64,000 bases of DNA from Lepidodermella squamata. Taxonomy: Eukaryota > Gastrotricha. This document shows positions 1 through 14,599 of this stretch, piece by piece (the first letter of the stretch is position 1; every line of letters begins with the position of its first letter). The stretch is from the NCBI GenBank assembly GCA_047495785.1, contig JBLDXI010000055.1, forward strand, positions 682,001-746,000, written 5' to 3'. Under the pieces are notes generated by a model. It ran no database searches and was not told the origin of the DNA. It worked only from the letters and a program-made list of their open reading frames with translations. A program made the position numbers and the translations under genes.

Positions 1-3000
1 TATCAGCCCGGCCTCGTTTAACACTGCTGTTCTGCGCTCCGCCAGCACCATCGCCCGGAATTTGCACTTCTTGATTGACATCGCCGACCCATGGCAGTTG
101 AGCGAAGAATTCGATCATGTACATATGGATATTAGCCATGCACTCCGAAATTCGTTTTCTCAGGTCTTTGCCATCCGGTGAATGGCCGGTAATTCGGGAA
201 ATTTCTGTGAATACGCTGGTTGATTTGTCACTGATGTAATAAGTGACATGATCCACCAGGGCCTAAATTTTGGAATTTACAAGATGGAAGAAGACTTCAT
301 GTAGCAAACAGACCTCTGGAGCCCAATCAACAATCCAGTTGACGGAGCAGCTTTTCAGCACACCAGGATATGTCCTGTTAAGTGGAATTGACATGCAAGC
401 TAAAGGAGTGAAACAAATCGAGTCGAACTAACGTGAAAGCATTCTTGAGAAGAGGATCATCGGGTGTTACGATGATAATAATGCGGAGGCCTTCACTGAC
501 GTAGCGCAAGAACAACTGAAACGGGTTATTGCTGAGCAGCGGAGCAGCCGCCGCATTTCGACGCGATCGAATTTGAGGTATCATCGTCTGTTTTTTGCGA
601 TAAAAATTGTTAATTTCCAGGAAAATTAAGAATAACGACGCAAGCAAAACAAACTGAGGTGAAATAAACACGCCCCGAGAAAAATCACTCTCTAATTCGC
701 TATTGCAGACGAAAGTTAGCCTAATTTAAAACTATAAAAGCGGTAAAAATAGAAAAAACTAAATTAAAATAAGGAAAACACGCGGCAACAAGGACCTTTT
801 TAACCGCTGCTTTGAAGGATGCGCTCTGTATGTATAGCAAGGAGAGTCAAATACACAGGTAAAGATTGATAGAAGAAAGATGAACATAAAAACCAGTTTC
901 TAATTTCTGAAATCACGAACGTGTAGTTCAGTAGCCTCAGATAACAAATTTGCTATATCCTCAAACACGATGTGCTTCTAATAATGGTGCATCAAAAATA
1001 ATGGGAGAAATAAAAATTACCACTATACTCAAATTAAAATAACATCGATTTATTACCTGTAGCAAGGCTTCAAGTTCGTCATTCGACAAAAGCTGGTGGT
1101 GAAATGATGACACGAGAATGCTGTTGAGTAGATCCCACATTTTGGGCTCGCGAAGTTCGGACGATTTCACGATAATTGCGCGATTTGAAGGTTCCAGTCC
1201 AGTGACCCGAATCAGCGACCGCATATCAGCCAGGAAAGTATCACTCGTCGACGTATCAATGTCGCAAAGCTGGGTGTCTGCAATATGCAACGACAGCCGG
1301 CAGAGTTCAATGATTTTGAAGCCATGTTGAGCCAGCAGTAGTAACCGGCAGCTGTCAGGTTTTGTCAACAATCGATGCATCCGAACGATTTGCTCCAAGA
1401 TAGCGTCAGTCAACGCAACATCGAAATCGCGGTTAGAAACGTCTTCCATGTAATGGGTCAGGTATTCGTTGACATTATCACGAATACTGGCGATGGATTC
1501 AACGATCGTTAGTTCAGACTTTTCGCGGAATTGCGTTTTCTGAGGGTTCTTGAATGCCGAAAATTCGGGGATAGTGACGAAAATCTGAGCCAACTTTGAA
1601 GTCATATCAGGCCAGCGTTCGTTAATTGCATTGTCGACAATCGACCGGAACCAGTAAATATCGCTGGCTCGGCATAAGCGATCGGCAAATGTCCGCATCA
1701 TCTCGTGTCTCCAGTACGAGACAACGTGAATCACGTCGCCGCGGTGCTCATCTTCAAGTCGGCGTAGAGATTGGAAAGATGCGACGAGATCGCGAACAGA
1801 GAACAGGTAGTGAGTTCTACCCGGGCACGGGGCTGGTTTCAGAACGTTAACAACCTCATTCAAGACATTGCAAGCCGCTGATACTAACGAGCTATGCAAG
1901 TCAATCTCGAGCAACTGGCCCTGACCGCTATGCATGGTTTGATTAAGGATCGCGCTCAGGACGGATTTCAACTCGTCACCCTCCGGTGCGTTAAGGTGGA
2001 CAAGGGTGAAATGGCGCGTGAAGCGATGGTTGATTGCGCCTAATGAGGCTGTCCTAACCGCAGAGCTGTTCGAGGAGGCGATAGTCGCGGCTCCTATCAA
2101 CAAAATATTTTCGATTTGATGCCACTCGTAAGGAGCCTTAGTCGTGACTAAAAACCCATCGTCTGCAACCTGGCGCAGTAATTCAAGTGATTGCTTCTCT
2201 GGTAAGTTGACATCGTCCACGAATATAGCGAGGCGTTTCCGGTCTTTTGCGCCGTAAACATAGCCCTGACGATGGACGACGTTGGCCTCAACAAGGGACT
2301 GGAGACCATCAGCACTGGTCGAGCATGAGCCAACAGCCGACTTAACGATGGTTTTCTTCGAGTCAGTTCGAATTAGGAATTCGTTGATTAGCATAGTTTT
2401 GGCTGAAGCAGTTCCACCGAGAATCAGGGCGTTACGGCCAACAGCCCAACAGCAGTTGAGAATCAGACGAGCTCTGATTGTATCCACCGTGTCAACGATA
2501 GACATTGGCGAATCGACTACCTGATTTTCAGGGATCCTGAAATGAGATAAAAAAATAATCTCATAATACGTCAAATATAAGGAAAAGCGGCTAAAAACAA
2601 AATGTTCTTCACATTTGGACGTATAAATGATTCGGGCTACGTCTCTACACCACATTCTTCTTTTCAATTTTTCAACTACGGCTAAAGCTTTCGGGAGGGT
2701 GGTTCCCAAACTCACCACATTTTAGCGGATGCGACCAATCTAGCTCTGATTTTCAATTTTTATAAAATGTCAACTCATTCAAAATTATGTTTTTTATTAG
2801 CTTACTTGGTAATCCATGTATCCCATTCTCCAGTCTCGTCAACGTAGTAGTCAAAAACCGAAATTTCTCGATCATCGTCCGGCAGAACATTGGTAACAGA
2901 TTTCAATCCGTCTCCAAAGGCCTTGTGGTCAGTCTCAGCTAGCACGCTGCCAAACGTTGTAATGATCGAGAAAATGAACAGCCGTTCGAGATGTGTCTCC

Positions 3001-6000
3001 TGAGTCAAGGACTGATTATCCGAAATCAGCGCCCCGAGTAGGCTCAGACAGCCTGAGAGAAGGCCGAGTTCGTTGATGCAAGACAGCGCTGGTTTGTTGT
3101 CTTGCAAGAATTGAAAAACGAAATCGAACGTGCGTTCAAACGAGTGGTCGAGAACGCGTCGAACCATGTCCGTCTGAGATGCTAGCCACATTTGGGTCAA
3201 TGGGCGCCATGAGGATATGTCCATATCGAAGTAGACAACACCCATTCGCGAGACAGTGGCTGGCGAGGCGGTTGTGATTGTATCGGTCTCGAAAATTATC
3301 CGAACCCTAGGTCCAAGGAATAACTGGTCGCCGTTTCCGAACGTGAATGTCTTCCGCGTGTCCAACAGACCGGCAAAATATTCTGTCCACAGAGGGTCAA
3401 GAGGAGCGTCCAAGCTAAGCCAAGTTACACTTTCATTCTGTTTAAAGATAAAAAATTAAAAAATACATGGTTGAATACTTTTCACGTACCCTGTTCGCTT
3501 TTTTCAGCACAGCGGTGAAAACGCCATCTCGCCATGTACCATCCGGTCTCAACTCGCCAAAAATCGTCGCAACATTGTCACTGACCATCGGATATATCTT
3601 CTGAATGCGATGGCTCAGCCCGGCCAGTGTCTCAGGTGACGCCTCTCCCATCGAAAAGCGCTGGTCGTTTGTCGTTGGAACAGCAATAGAAGCCAGGGCG
3701 TCGACCAAAGTTCGCAAAGCCGCTGATTTTCCGACACCAGACGGCCCGGCGATTATGACTCCAGGGCAAACTCGGGAGATTTCGTATAGTTGCAAGCATT
3801 TTTCCAGCCAAGTTCCAATATTCGTAACAAGGCCTTGTTTCTTGGCCGATTCAACTACCAACGTTTCCAGTGGGCGTTTTTCAGCAGCTGATTGAATGTC
3901 AATAACAGTTTGGAAGCGGCGAACTAAAGGCAGGCCACTGAAAACATCCGAGACAATTTGACTGAATAGCGGGGCTTGGTCGGACGGGATACGGGAGCCG
4001 ATGAGTAGCTTCACAAAATGACCAACCAAGGCGTGGTCAGCTTTGACAGAGTTCGACAACGGTGGAATATTTCCGTGCCTTCGAACCACTTTGCGACGTT
4101 GTTTATTCACTACAATGCATTAGAGAAATAATTATAAAGCTAGCGCTTAGATGGAAAAATTAGTTCATTTCTTAGGACAGAATTATCAGTTTTCCAAAAT
4201 GTTGAGGGAAATTGCGCGTATATCCAACGGCATGCTACTTCTAAAGGCCGTCGTTGTTATTTTGATACATTTTTTCTAAAAGCCCATAATATGTAACACA
4301 AGACGAAACTAATAACTTTACGTGTTATTATTGAACGATAAAAAATAGTAACCTGGAACTGAAAATGCGTCTGAAATTTGCGAGGTGTTAATGAAATCAA
4401 AATTTGATTGAAAGTTAGTTTAAAATTTGACAACGTATGAACTTTCCAACCTTTGTTATCAGACTGAGATTGAACCCGAGATTGGGCTCGCGGAGTGGTA
4501 CTTTCCACCCCTGCGTTACCTAACAAAGCGATCAAAATTAGGGTTACAAACGGAAACAAATAAACGGTTTTCCCTAGCTATTTTTCGAAGATAAAAATTA
4601 GTGATTAAATATGGAAAACTAACCGCTTTCGTCCCCAGGTTGCTCCAGTTCGAACTGCTCTTGCTCTATAGATTTTCGAGGAGGCACAGTTTCGTTGGCC
4701 GTCGCAGCAATCAGAGCCGCTTCGTAGGCTCTGGCCGATCTGCGACGCAATGCCGCTCTTTCCAAAACGCGAAGCATCGCCGATAGATTTACGGTTTTTG
4801 CAGTGCTTTCGCGCAGGTAAGAAGCCGATAACTCCATAACTGCGGTCAAACGAGCCGATAAACACTGCCAGGAACGGAATCCCAGTTCACAGGCCCTAAT
4901 TCTGAGCAGGAAGTGAGGCGATGGCAGGGAAATCGCAACAGGGCGGAAGGTCGATAACAGGGAAGATGGGACGCTACCGGTGCCGAGATTTACCGCAGAT
5001 GACGTGTATGAGATGAAAAGTCGAGCGTCCGGGCTCAAATCGATTTGTTCTCCTCCGGCCATAATGCATGTTGGGCTAGCAGCTCGAAGCGCTGACATTA
5101 TCGCCTGGCAGAATCCTGATAGCAAAAGGGCTGAACTTTCAACGAGCAGTTCAACATCGTCCAAGCAACACCAGTCTCCACTCATAGCCATGCCTTGCAC
5201 AATTCTGAGAAAAAAATTTAGAATTATATTTTTGACCCTTTCGAATAACAAACCGGCCAATAGCTGCGGAAGAAAGCTCACGAAGACAGCCGACAAGAGC
5301 GATAAATCGGCCGCTTAACTGAGCAAAACCTTGAATTGTTTCTGTTTTTCCGGAACCCGATGGTCCGACTATCGCAGCGCCTCGAAGTCGGTGAATGCTC
5401 TCGGATAAACTGATGAAGCATCGCTCAGTGTCGGGTCCTATGGCGAGAATCGGCCGAGAGCCGTAGAACTCACCACCGTAAGAATGGCCAGCATCAAGTA
5501 CCGTGAGGAGAGGTCGAATGAATTCGCCTTCTTTCACAGGGTAACATTTGATGCACTTCCGCCAATCGAACTCGATAGGATCCCGCATTTTCTGATTAGC
5601 CATTCCTTCCACGATATCGCGGAGATATAGCGAATACTACAAAATCATATGTACAAATTTTATTTAAAATAAATTCAATGAAATACCGATATGAGAGTGT
5701 CAAGTCTAGTGCGTTGAATGTAGCTAATAGGCACCATATCGCGACCGGTAACTCGGCCAGTTACAGACATTTGTACCAGTCTACCTGCGTAAACCGCAAA
5801 CTTTTTCGACGAAGCTGTCAGGGCGCGTCTCTCGGCCTTCAACTCGGCAATGCCTAGGTCACATTCGATAGTCCATGCCATGAGCAGGCCAGTCGAGCAG
5901 CACTGGGTGCAGTATTTCAGCACCCACTCATCGGGCGGGACGCCGCTTGTCATATCTCGGACTAGGGACATGAACTGGCTATCGAGCGAACGCCGCGTAC

Positions 6001-9000
6001 TTCTACGCAAACGGTCAAGCCAGGCTTCCATGGCACCGTCGAGAATGACTCGATCGACCAGTCTCAGTTCTTCACCGTCCCAACTCACTAATTCAGTTGC
6101 TTCCAAGACTCGAATTTCTTCGAACAGCTTCTCGGACGGAAGAGCCCTGAGACGCTCCGCCGGCACTGAACTTGCGCCCTTTTAAAAAACACCCAAATAT
6201 TTCATATCAAGTAAGCAAAGGAATTAGAGGAAATCATAAAAAACCAAACTTCAGACCAACTAAACATATAAAGCCTCAGGCAAACCTGGTGTCTCATTTT
6301 CTCAAACATTGACGGCTGCATTCAAGAAAAGCACAAGAAAAGCGCGTGAGCTATTATCATGCAAAACGTGATTCGATATAAGCAATACCTGGTGGTTTTG
6401 TTATAGCACTGTTATCCCAATCAAAGCATTAGCTTTTGCTCTTTCTAAAGGGTATGTGTTGAATTTTTCACGCCTTATACTCTCATTAATTACCTCCAAT
6501 AGAAGCTCAGAAAGAACTTCCAACGACTGTTTACATATTCAAGTTATCATAGGTGAATTTGGACCCTCTGATTCAACTTACAATATCGACCGCAAGCTTA
6601 CGATCCAACTTAAAATTTGTTGTTATTTCAAAATTCCGGGGAGTTTAATTTGAGCAACTACTCACCTTTTCCGGTTGAGCACTTCCAGGTGTCATTGAAG
6701 ATCGCAATCTGAAAGCGTTTTCTTCGCTCGTGACGTTGGCAGTTGAATTAAGACGCTGCCTTTCAGCTGTTTTGGCTTCATTTACAACCAAGCGAATGTC
6801 GCCGGTATTCGCAAATAGCGACTTCATAACCGGCCGCAATGACTCGAGCGAGTATGGCCGGCTCAGAGCCGCTAGCAATGCTGCGTTCGACAGCAGGGCA
6901 AATCTCGGATAGGTGATTCGTTTTGCGTCGATGTAGGACTGCAAATTTGCGCAGCATTGTTCGAGATCTTGCCGAAGTTGCAGCAATAGCGACAATCTCG
7001 AGCCGGAATCGCCGGTAATGCAACACTGAATAACGTTGCGAGTTTCATGGGCTTTGATCATCAGTTTAACCCAAGTTTTCTCCGTTGACAAGAACTTTTC
7101 AGCGATTTGAGGTAGTTCCTTTGCGGTTTCTGGTTGCGAGAAAACAACTTCCAGTTCCTGCCATCGATCTTGAACTTGAAGCCACAGGTCCAATATTTGA
7201 GCTACGTCTCTCAACCGCTCAGCCCAGCTGGCGACTTCTGACCGAAGCGGGGCAACGTGTCGGCTGGTTAGCATGGTAGCGAGCTTAATTTGAGCATCTT
7301 CAAGCTGCTCAACAAGTCGCCCGGTAAATTGAGCCGCCAGGAGCAACGGGCCTCGCTGGCCGTAGGGGGCGAAAGCCAGCTGTTGTTCGGTCCATTCTTC
7401 TTGAATTTTACGCAAATTCATCTCAAGATCCATTTCTTTAGCAGCATTGCTGCATATTTCCTCAATTCCTACGAAGCAACAATTATGAAAGATGAGAGCT
7501 GAAAATAATCAATTTTTTCTACCTGACATATGCTTCAACAAAGGCAATTTCAACAGGTGAGCCATTGAGAGGACATTTGTTTCGATGGAAAACTGCTGAC
7601 CAGTCAAAGACATGACTTGAAGCCAATGGCGGCTTCGAATATGCTGTAATTACACAAGTAAAATTAATATCAAGCATTAATTAGCAGCTAGAACTGAAAA
7701 TCGAACAGAAATTGTTCATCCCAAACAAAAATTAAGTGAAAACTAGTTCTGCAACAAAATAAAATCATCTCAGTAAGCCCAACCTTGATGTCGTCTTGAG
7801 GACCTCCCTGATTCAGGGGAAATCAAGTTAAAAAGTTGATAGGATAGATAGATCAGATTAGCGAGATCAATTAAGCCGAAATTCAAAATATTACGAAAAA
7901 TAGCCATAAGTTTCAAGTTTAGCTATGTAGAAACCATTCAAATCCATACCTTGGCAGCTAGTTTTTCGATCAAAGGCAGAACTTCTCGATAGAAATTGAT
8001 GCTTTCTTTCAAATGCGAACACGCCTCCCATTTTTGGAGTCGGTCAGGTAGATTGATGACCTTATTCCAAAAGGAAGTGACCTGGCTAGTTGCCTGAACG
8101 TGGTTGAGATCGACCCACAGAGTCTGATGAAATTTCTCGTCAAAATCGATGAATTCTTGATAGACTGAGTAAAGTTGAGTCAGCAAATTCAGCTCCTCTT
8201 CCAGCCTTGATAGCTCAGTGAAAGGCCGAGCAGGAATGCCGAACAACCGAGCTACCGTATGCAGAACCTGACGCTTTCTGTCGTAGTCAGCAAAGTGAAT
8301 TTTGAACTCATTCAGCCGACGCGCCGCCTCAACCGGAGCGATTCCCGATACGCCTGGGCCATGCGCATCGAAACGATTTCGGAACTGAATAACTTCAAGA
8401 ACGAAAGCTTTCGTTTGCTTATCCAATTCTTGCTCGAAAGCTGATCGGCGATCTCGAAGCAACGAAACACGAAGCGCATCCAATCGAACTACTAACTCGG
8501 CCCAGCGGTGGCGCAAACTTTCTACCCTGTCTGTTTCTTCGCGAGGGACAGCCACGTCTGAACGCCTGGAAAATTAAGAAAAATATCATTAGTAGAAGAA
8601 AATGCAACAGTTAAATGAAATTGCGGGAAATTTGGCGTAGAGGTATTAAATAAGCAGGTGATTCAGAATTTGATCACTCCAACGCAGAAAAACTCTGGGT
8701 TCATGTCACAAAAGTCTTACCGAAGAACGGCACTAAATTTACAACACACGTTCGCACCTAAACTACTTCAAGCAATGTGAAACTAAAACTTACTCGATTC
8801 TACGGTACAGGGTTTCTATTTCGGTGAAGCGAGCGTCTGAATTTAGCTGGACATCGGCAGTTTCGTCAAATAGAGCTATGATAGCACTTAGATCCTCAAG
8901 TCTGTCGGTTGGGCTGTCAAGCCTTAGCGCAACTGAGTCCATGTAAAGCCACATTTTGTCGAGATGCGCCCGAGCACGATCGTGAAGCTTGCGTGAAAAC

Positions 9001-12000
9001 TTGTATTTCCATTGGCGAACTGCGGCGTCCAATGCGTGGATGATTGGTTCAAGACCGAGCTGGAAAACGGCGTGGTTGATGCGTTTAGGTACTGTTTTTA
9101 TCGCATCTTCAAGTCGGTGTATGGCCTCTAGGCTCAAATCGACAGTGGCAAGGGACGAAGATGCCACGGCTTCAGCTAAAACACAGCCGGAAGAATCGTG
9201 CCATATCCAATCGTAATGAGCACAAGCTCGGAGAATCGCGTCGAATACGATCTTTGAATTATTGAACTTCATTTGCTGACGTTCGATGAACTCATTCAAA
9301 ATTTCAGCAGCTGAAACTTCGATATTGTAGTCTAAAAAGAGGAAAGTCTTCAATTGCTTCAGCGTGAATAAATTCAAAAATAACCTTTCTCAAAACCGCA
9401 AATCTGTAGTGCCACAGATTTGCATGCGTCAAATATTTCAACAGGAGCTGGTTCCACTCGAATTTTAGGTAGAGTGTAGTCAACAATGATTCGAATTCTG
9501 CAATTTAATAGTTAAAAAACGTCATTTAGAGAAAATAGAACTCACGAAAGAGGGCCAGGTATACACGCTTGCTCGAGTTGATGCCAATTAACGACTTCAA
9601 CATGCGTTGCAAAGTCTCCCAAAGATGAAATACTTTCCAAACTAGTATCTGAACGTTGAGCAGCTGATGGGAGTTCATCCTCGACGGTAATAAATGGCGT
9701 GAAAGAAACAACGTGGTCGAGCTGAATAAGGCTCTTGCGCAGCATTATTTCGATGGCTTGGTTAACGGACGGCATTATCTCAGTCATTACAATTCCAATC
9801 ATGCTGTCAAGTTCTTTATCTGAATCAAAAGAGCCACCGCGGCGGGATGAAACGGTATCAGGTCCGGCAAATGCGATCTTCTCGTTGCCAGCGTAAACTC
9901 TAGTGACCAGTTTACGAACACTTTCTTGTATCTCTAGAAGCCTTAGCGCGGCATTTTGAGACCGTCCTCTAACTATTGTCGCGGCTCTCGCACGGAATTC
10001 TTCGAGCGTCTGCAATAAATTCAACAGATTAATGAATTCATGAGAGTAAAACAAAAATACCATAAGGGAGCAGTCATCAAAGCAGCCGTGGTCCAATAGA
10101 GCTATTGATTGAAGCTCTTTAACCTTCGCGTATACTTCTGTATCGAGATCACTCAAAAATGTGTCGACGATAGACCTGAAATTTGCAGCCGCAGACTCAG
10201 CAGAATGCAGATAAGCCTCTGAAGCATTAATTTTTTTAATTATTCTTAAAAGGCTGCTTTGTTTTACCGATATTAACGCTGTTCCACGCCAACGTCGAAA
10301 GACCTGGGTGCAAAATTGTCATCACTCGGCGATGATGAGCCGCGAAAATTGGTCTGAACCTAGGCAGAAGACGGTCAACCGAAGAGGCAAACTGCTTGAC
10401 GGCATGGGAGAGCTTTCCGTAGCACTTCTTAAAAGTAAGTTCAAAGGTGAGAAGTTGAATGGCAGCTTTGGGCAGCTCAATTCCAAGTCTTTGCAAATAA
10501 TGGGATTCTGCGATATGCTCGCGTATACGCGGATCAGCATTAACGATCAGCTGACTACTTTCTGGATCCTGGTATAGCAGAGTCAAACGGAAACTCTCCG
10601 TGACTCCGTTAACTTCTCGGCGCCAGCGCTGCAAACACATAGCTTCATATGCAACCAGTGGTGCCGCAAGGGCGTTATACATCCTGGAAACGCGACCAAA
10701 GTCTCGAAGTGAATTGATAGCTGCTTGAGATCTGAAAATCCTCATCGGCTCCTCGATTCTTTGCAAAAGCATACGGCACCACTCAACGATGCCACCGATC
10801 GGCGGAGCGTCCCGTGAGACCGGAGGAGCATTCTATGAATATTCACATTTACTTTTATTTCTAGGTATACCATCGAATCTTACTTTGCCCTCTTCGTATA
10901 TTTCCTGAATTTGACGAAGTTCAGGTTGGAACCAGATAAACGCATCGACGTATTTTTCTTGGAGAACTTCGCGAATTGCCTCGCGTCCCTCGAGTGGTTC
11001 GAACTTTTTTAGTAACTGAATCGCCTTGAAAACGGGTTGCTTCCGCAGGAAAACGACGTTCAAATAGGCGCACAGAAACTTTTCAAACTCAGATAGGCGA
11101 ACTGAGAATTCGAGGAAGCTCTTCGTAAAGAACTCTTTGTTCTGTTGTGCAATTTATCAAAATTGGATAATTTCAAGTTTCAACGGCAAATCTTTACCTC
11201 TGTCTCAACATCGAGAAGAATAGCCGATGACAAATTGGTCGTAAACGAGGAAAGGACATCGTTGTACAGGCCTTTAGTAACGTTAGCAATTGTAACGAGT
11301 TCCGGATCACTCGAAGCTCCGACGAGAAATCGCCCTATTTTTCAATAAATATCTATACACTGTTACGTAATCAGACTAAATGTTTACTCAATGAATTTAT
11401 TTCCTCAGGGCTTATAACTGGCTTGCGATCATCGTCTTCATCTTCAGATTCCGCGGTGGTATTCTCGCGAGACTCCGCATCTTTGCTGATGGTTTCAAGC
11501 AAAGACGGAGCTCGGTCAAGATCCGAGATTTTTTTCTGTTGTTTCTCCGCAGTGTCTTCTTCTCGCTCGGAGATGACGGTGAGACGTCTGGCAGACATGA
11601 GCCCACTAGGTTCAGTTTGAAGGTCTACTTGCGATACGCTAGCCGTTTCGGACATTTGGTCGGCAGTAGTTACAGGTGAGTCAAGATTGTTTAGCACGTC
11701 AGCCGAAATCCTCGGTAAATCTGATGCAGCACTTCCAAAGCTGATGAAAATATATTAAAAGATGAAATCGTTATTGCAATAATTCCCACCTCATCAGCTG
11801 TTTCATTGACAAAGACAAATCCAAAAGTGTGTGAAGGCGGCGGCAGAATTCGTCAAAATGCCCGAAGATCGTCTCATCGTCAGTGAGCGCAACACTGCCA
11901 CCGTTTCTGTTGCTGTTGCGGTAGCCGTCGGCAGTAGCGCTGGCATGTTTAGACGTTACTCTGCGAGTAGACGCGTCAAAACTTGAAATTTTATGATAAT

Positions 12001-13632
12001 CATTGATCTTACTTGCTGCCCATTACAGAGTTTCCTTGGGATCCGCCGTGCGACGTTGTCAAATTTATTGAGTCTCGCATTCGCGATAACTGATTTCTGT
12101 ATGTGAAATATAGTTGAATACAAGCATGCAGTCTGCTGCAGAGCGTCTGTGATGGCTCCGTGACGTCGTTCGTAGCTCGCTTTCTCCCCTTAAAACATTC
12201 GGTGTATAAAATATAAAACATAGCCTTTGGATAAACAACTGACTTTCTGTCGGGATTCATTCGATTTGGAAATTAATTCAGCGATGTAATCAATCGATAA
12301 GTTGTGCAGATCTTCCTCAAGTGCCGGCCAAAAGTTGTCTTGCTCACCTCGCATTGTGACATCACTAATATAGCTTTTGCATACGCTTATCAGCTGATTA
12401 GTCAATTTCGCCATTAGAAGACCGAGAAATCCGGATCTTGCATGGAAGCGAGATACCGAATCTGCTTGGACCAGAGCATTCATCAAATTAGGCAACGTCG
12501 AATCTCCTATTGTTTGCGGAGTTGCACTTGCTGCATAGAATTCTTCAAATTGCCGGCTCATTGACGTCATGAATTTCAACCGATCCTTAGCTTCATTCAG
12601 TGCATCAGTTATTCTGTTATTTACAAAAATTTATTGGAAATTTCAATTCGTGAAATAATTGCATACTGAGAATCAACCAATCGCCACCTTTTTAGAACTT
12701 TGGATTTAGATGCAACTAACAATGTGAGAATGGTTTTGCAGGCTTTGGATTTCAGTTGCTCCGTCAGAGCATTTAACATTTTCTGCCTGTGTCGCCAGCG
12801 ATCAAGTTCTGACAATGGTCCCTCGGATGAAGATACACTTGAAAATTTAGCAGAAAATTTGAAGGGGATAAGAGCAGCTGAGAACACAGCCTACCTTGAT
12901 TCCTGAGAGAATCCCACGATCAGATTTTCTATAGTCGATATCCAGCTGGAAACTGTCGAATCAAGTAAATTGACGATCTGCGGTTCGTTCTGAAAGTTAA
13001 CACCGTCAACAAGTAGCTCTGGTGGAACTGCAAGTATGTTCTGAAAAAATTAACTTTATAAAGACAAGAATTTGGTGAGAGCATTTATATACCTCATGAG
13101 CAGCATCTTCTGTTATCGCGGAGATGCTTCGAGCAAACTCGACTGATTTTTCGACTGAGTTCACAAGGCTGTTTTTACTATCTTCAGGGCACTGTCCCCA
13201 TTCTTTTCGACATTTCAAAAGAGGGAGAATTACTCGACGAAACATGCTGACAAAATTATCCAACACCTTCCCTCTCATGCTTCCGACAATAACATCTTTC
13301 TCGAATTGAGACAACGGTACATCGTTACTTGTGGTTGGTCTGAAAAAATAGAGCAAGCATATCTCTGTTTTTTCAGCCCCATTCCTCTGAAAATTTTCGG
13401 AATCTAGGGCCAGTGAACACTTCAGATCCCTTAAAGAAAGCTGATAGGACGATCCAACAGACTCATAGAAGAAAAATAACTGCTGAGAGCCATTTCCAGA
13501 GAGAAAATAGTTGACCTTGTCCAATATATCCTCTTGCAACATGTATTCTTCGATAGCCGATTGATTTTGTAAGTCATTTGACTCAAAACAGCTCTTGATA
13601 TGAGCCGCAATCCATAAGTGCCGTTCATCCAT
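1..13632 (-). CDS. Axonemal-type dynein heavy chain, 3' end outside the window
   Basis: Microtubule motor subunit of the axoneme. Modelled exons, 5' to 3': 13632-13093, 13040-12895, 12837-12667, 12613-12244, 12188-12013, 11981-11790, 11740-11388, 11334-11198, 11141-10853, 10832-10268, 10218-10061, 10009-9546, 9497-9385, 9331-8794, 8565-7950, 7643-7523, 7468-6666, 6178-5687, 5636-5254, 5204-4624, 4519-4451, 4109-3490, 3437-2816, 2536-1057, 587-433, 374-314, 262-1. The N-terminal tail carries family landmarks (NAPPV, IEEPM, LAWNSVNI), followed by the linker (SRHWLQVM, KRITYPRF), AAA1 P-loop GPSGSGKTE near 5350, AAA2 P-loop GPSGVGKS near 3735, AAA3 near 2425 and AAA4 near 1335. AAA1 Walker B reads CLDD, AAA3 has AKT instead of GKT, and the AAA4 P-loop is absent. 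No stop interrupts the exons. Which axonemal class it belongs to is unresolved. The family is certain; individual splice sites are inferred. Confidence 0.92.
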
Positions 13633-14599
13633 TGTGACTAAATTCTAAAAGTATTGCTTTCGAGTGAATTGCGGCAGATGGCAAATTCACAGAATTTCAA
13701 ACAAGGAACAAGCGGTGTTGCTTAACCAATACAATACAATCGTTTCTTTATTGACCGATCAATGATCCAATCAACAATAATACTAAAAAGATATTGCTTT
13801 GATATAGAGGTATTGCTTAGCCGAAGCATGGAACGAAAGTGCTAAAAATAACATCCAGGTCACGGGGTGGAGTCGCTGCATAGGCTGCATACCAAAGCTG
13901 TTGCTAGGAGACATTTCTTCAAATACATGTTAGATTTAATCATAAATTATAGCGCAATATTATACTCAATTACTCTTTTAAGCTTTGAAATCCCAATAAC
14001 AATAGAGAAAGCAGTTATTAGAAAAAACGGTAGATCGTCTCGCTTGCGTTAGCTTTCAAGGGCTAAGGTCTTTGACTGAAGCGCGACTTTCGATTTTCGA
14101 TTTCGAGCTTCATACGCCCGCAGCCACCGATCACCGATTAAGGGTGCATACGCGGGTGGCCATACTCCTTGGTTAGAACTTTCAGAACATCGAAATCGTT
14201 CTTTAGTGGTCGTCATCAGTCAGAGCCAGTTTTAAGAAATGGAGATGGCGTTCAGGAGATGTCTTGTGCAGTGTGCAGCCAGTAACTCGTACAGTCGTCT
14301 TAGATGCTATTCGAACATCGGCCTAGCTAATAGATTGATCTTATGGCGATTTCTATGTCCTGATAGCTGATAGCGACGCCGGCTTAGTCAATAGTCAATA
14401 CTTAGTTCCATTCATAAGCTGCTCTATCCCCTGAGTGGCGTTTAGGAATGGAATGGATTTATCGTCGACGCCAGACAATATTTCATAATTAACAACATAG
14501 AGGAATACACACATCGATTAATGAGTAATAAGGCAAGTATTACGGTTAGGCCATTAGCAGCTCGCAGTTAAACATGAGATTATAAAACATGTTTACTAA
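13633..14599. other. Intergenic spacer upstream of the dynein gene
   Basis: AT-rich stretch presumably holding the dynein promoter and 5' leader. I see no ORF with recognisable similarity, no convincing TATA box and no RNA gene. Confidence 0.5.

Noticed and set aside
4257-4559. Signal-peptide-like ORF starting MFPFVTLILIALLG on the minus strand
   Set aside because: It is intron sequence of the dynein gene running into the 69-base exon 4519-4451; the frame is shared by chance.
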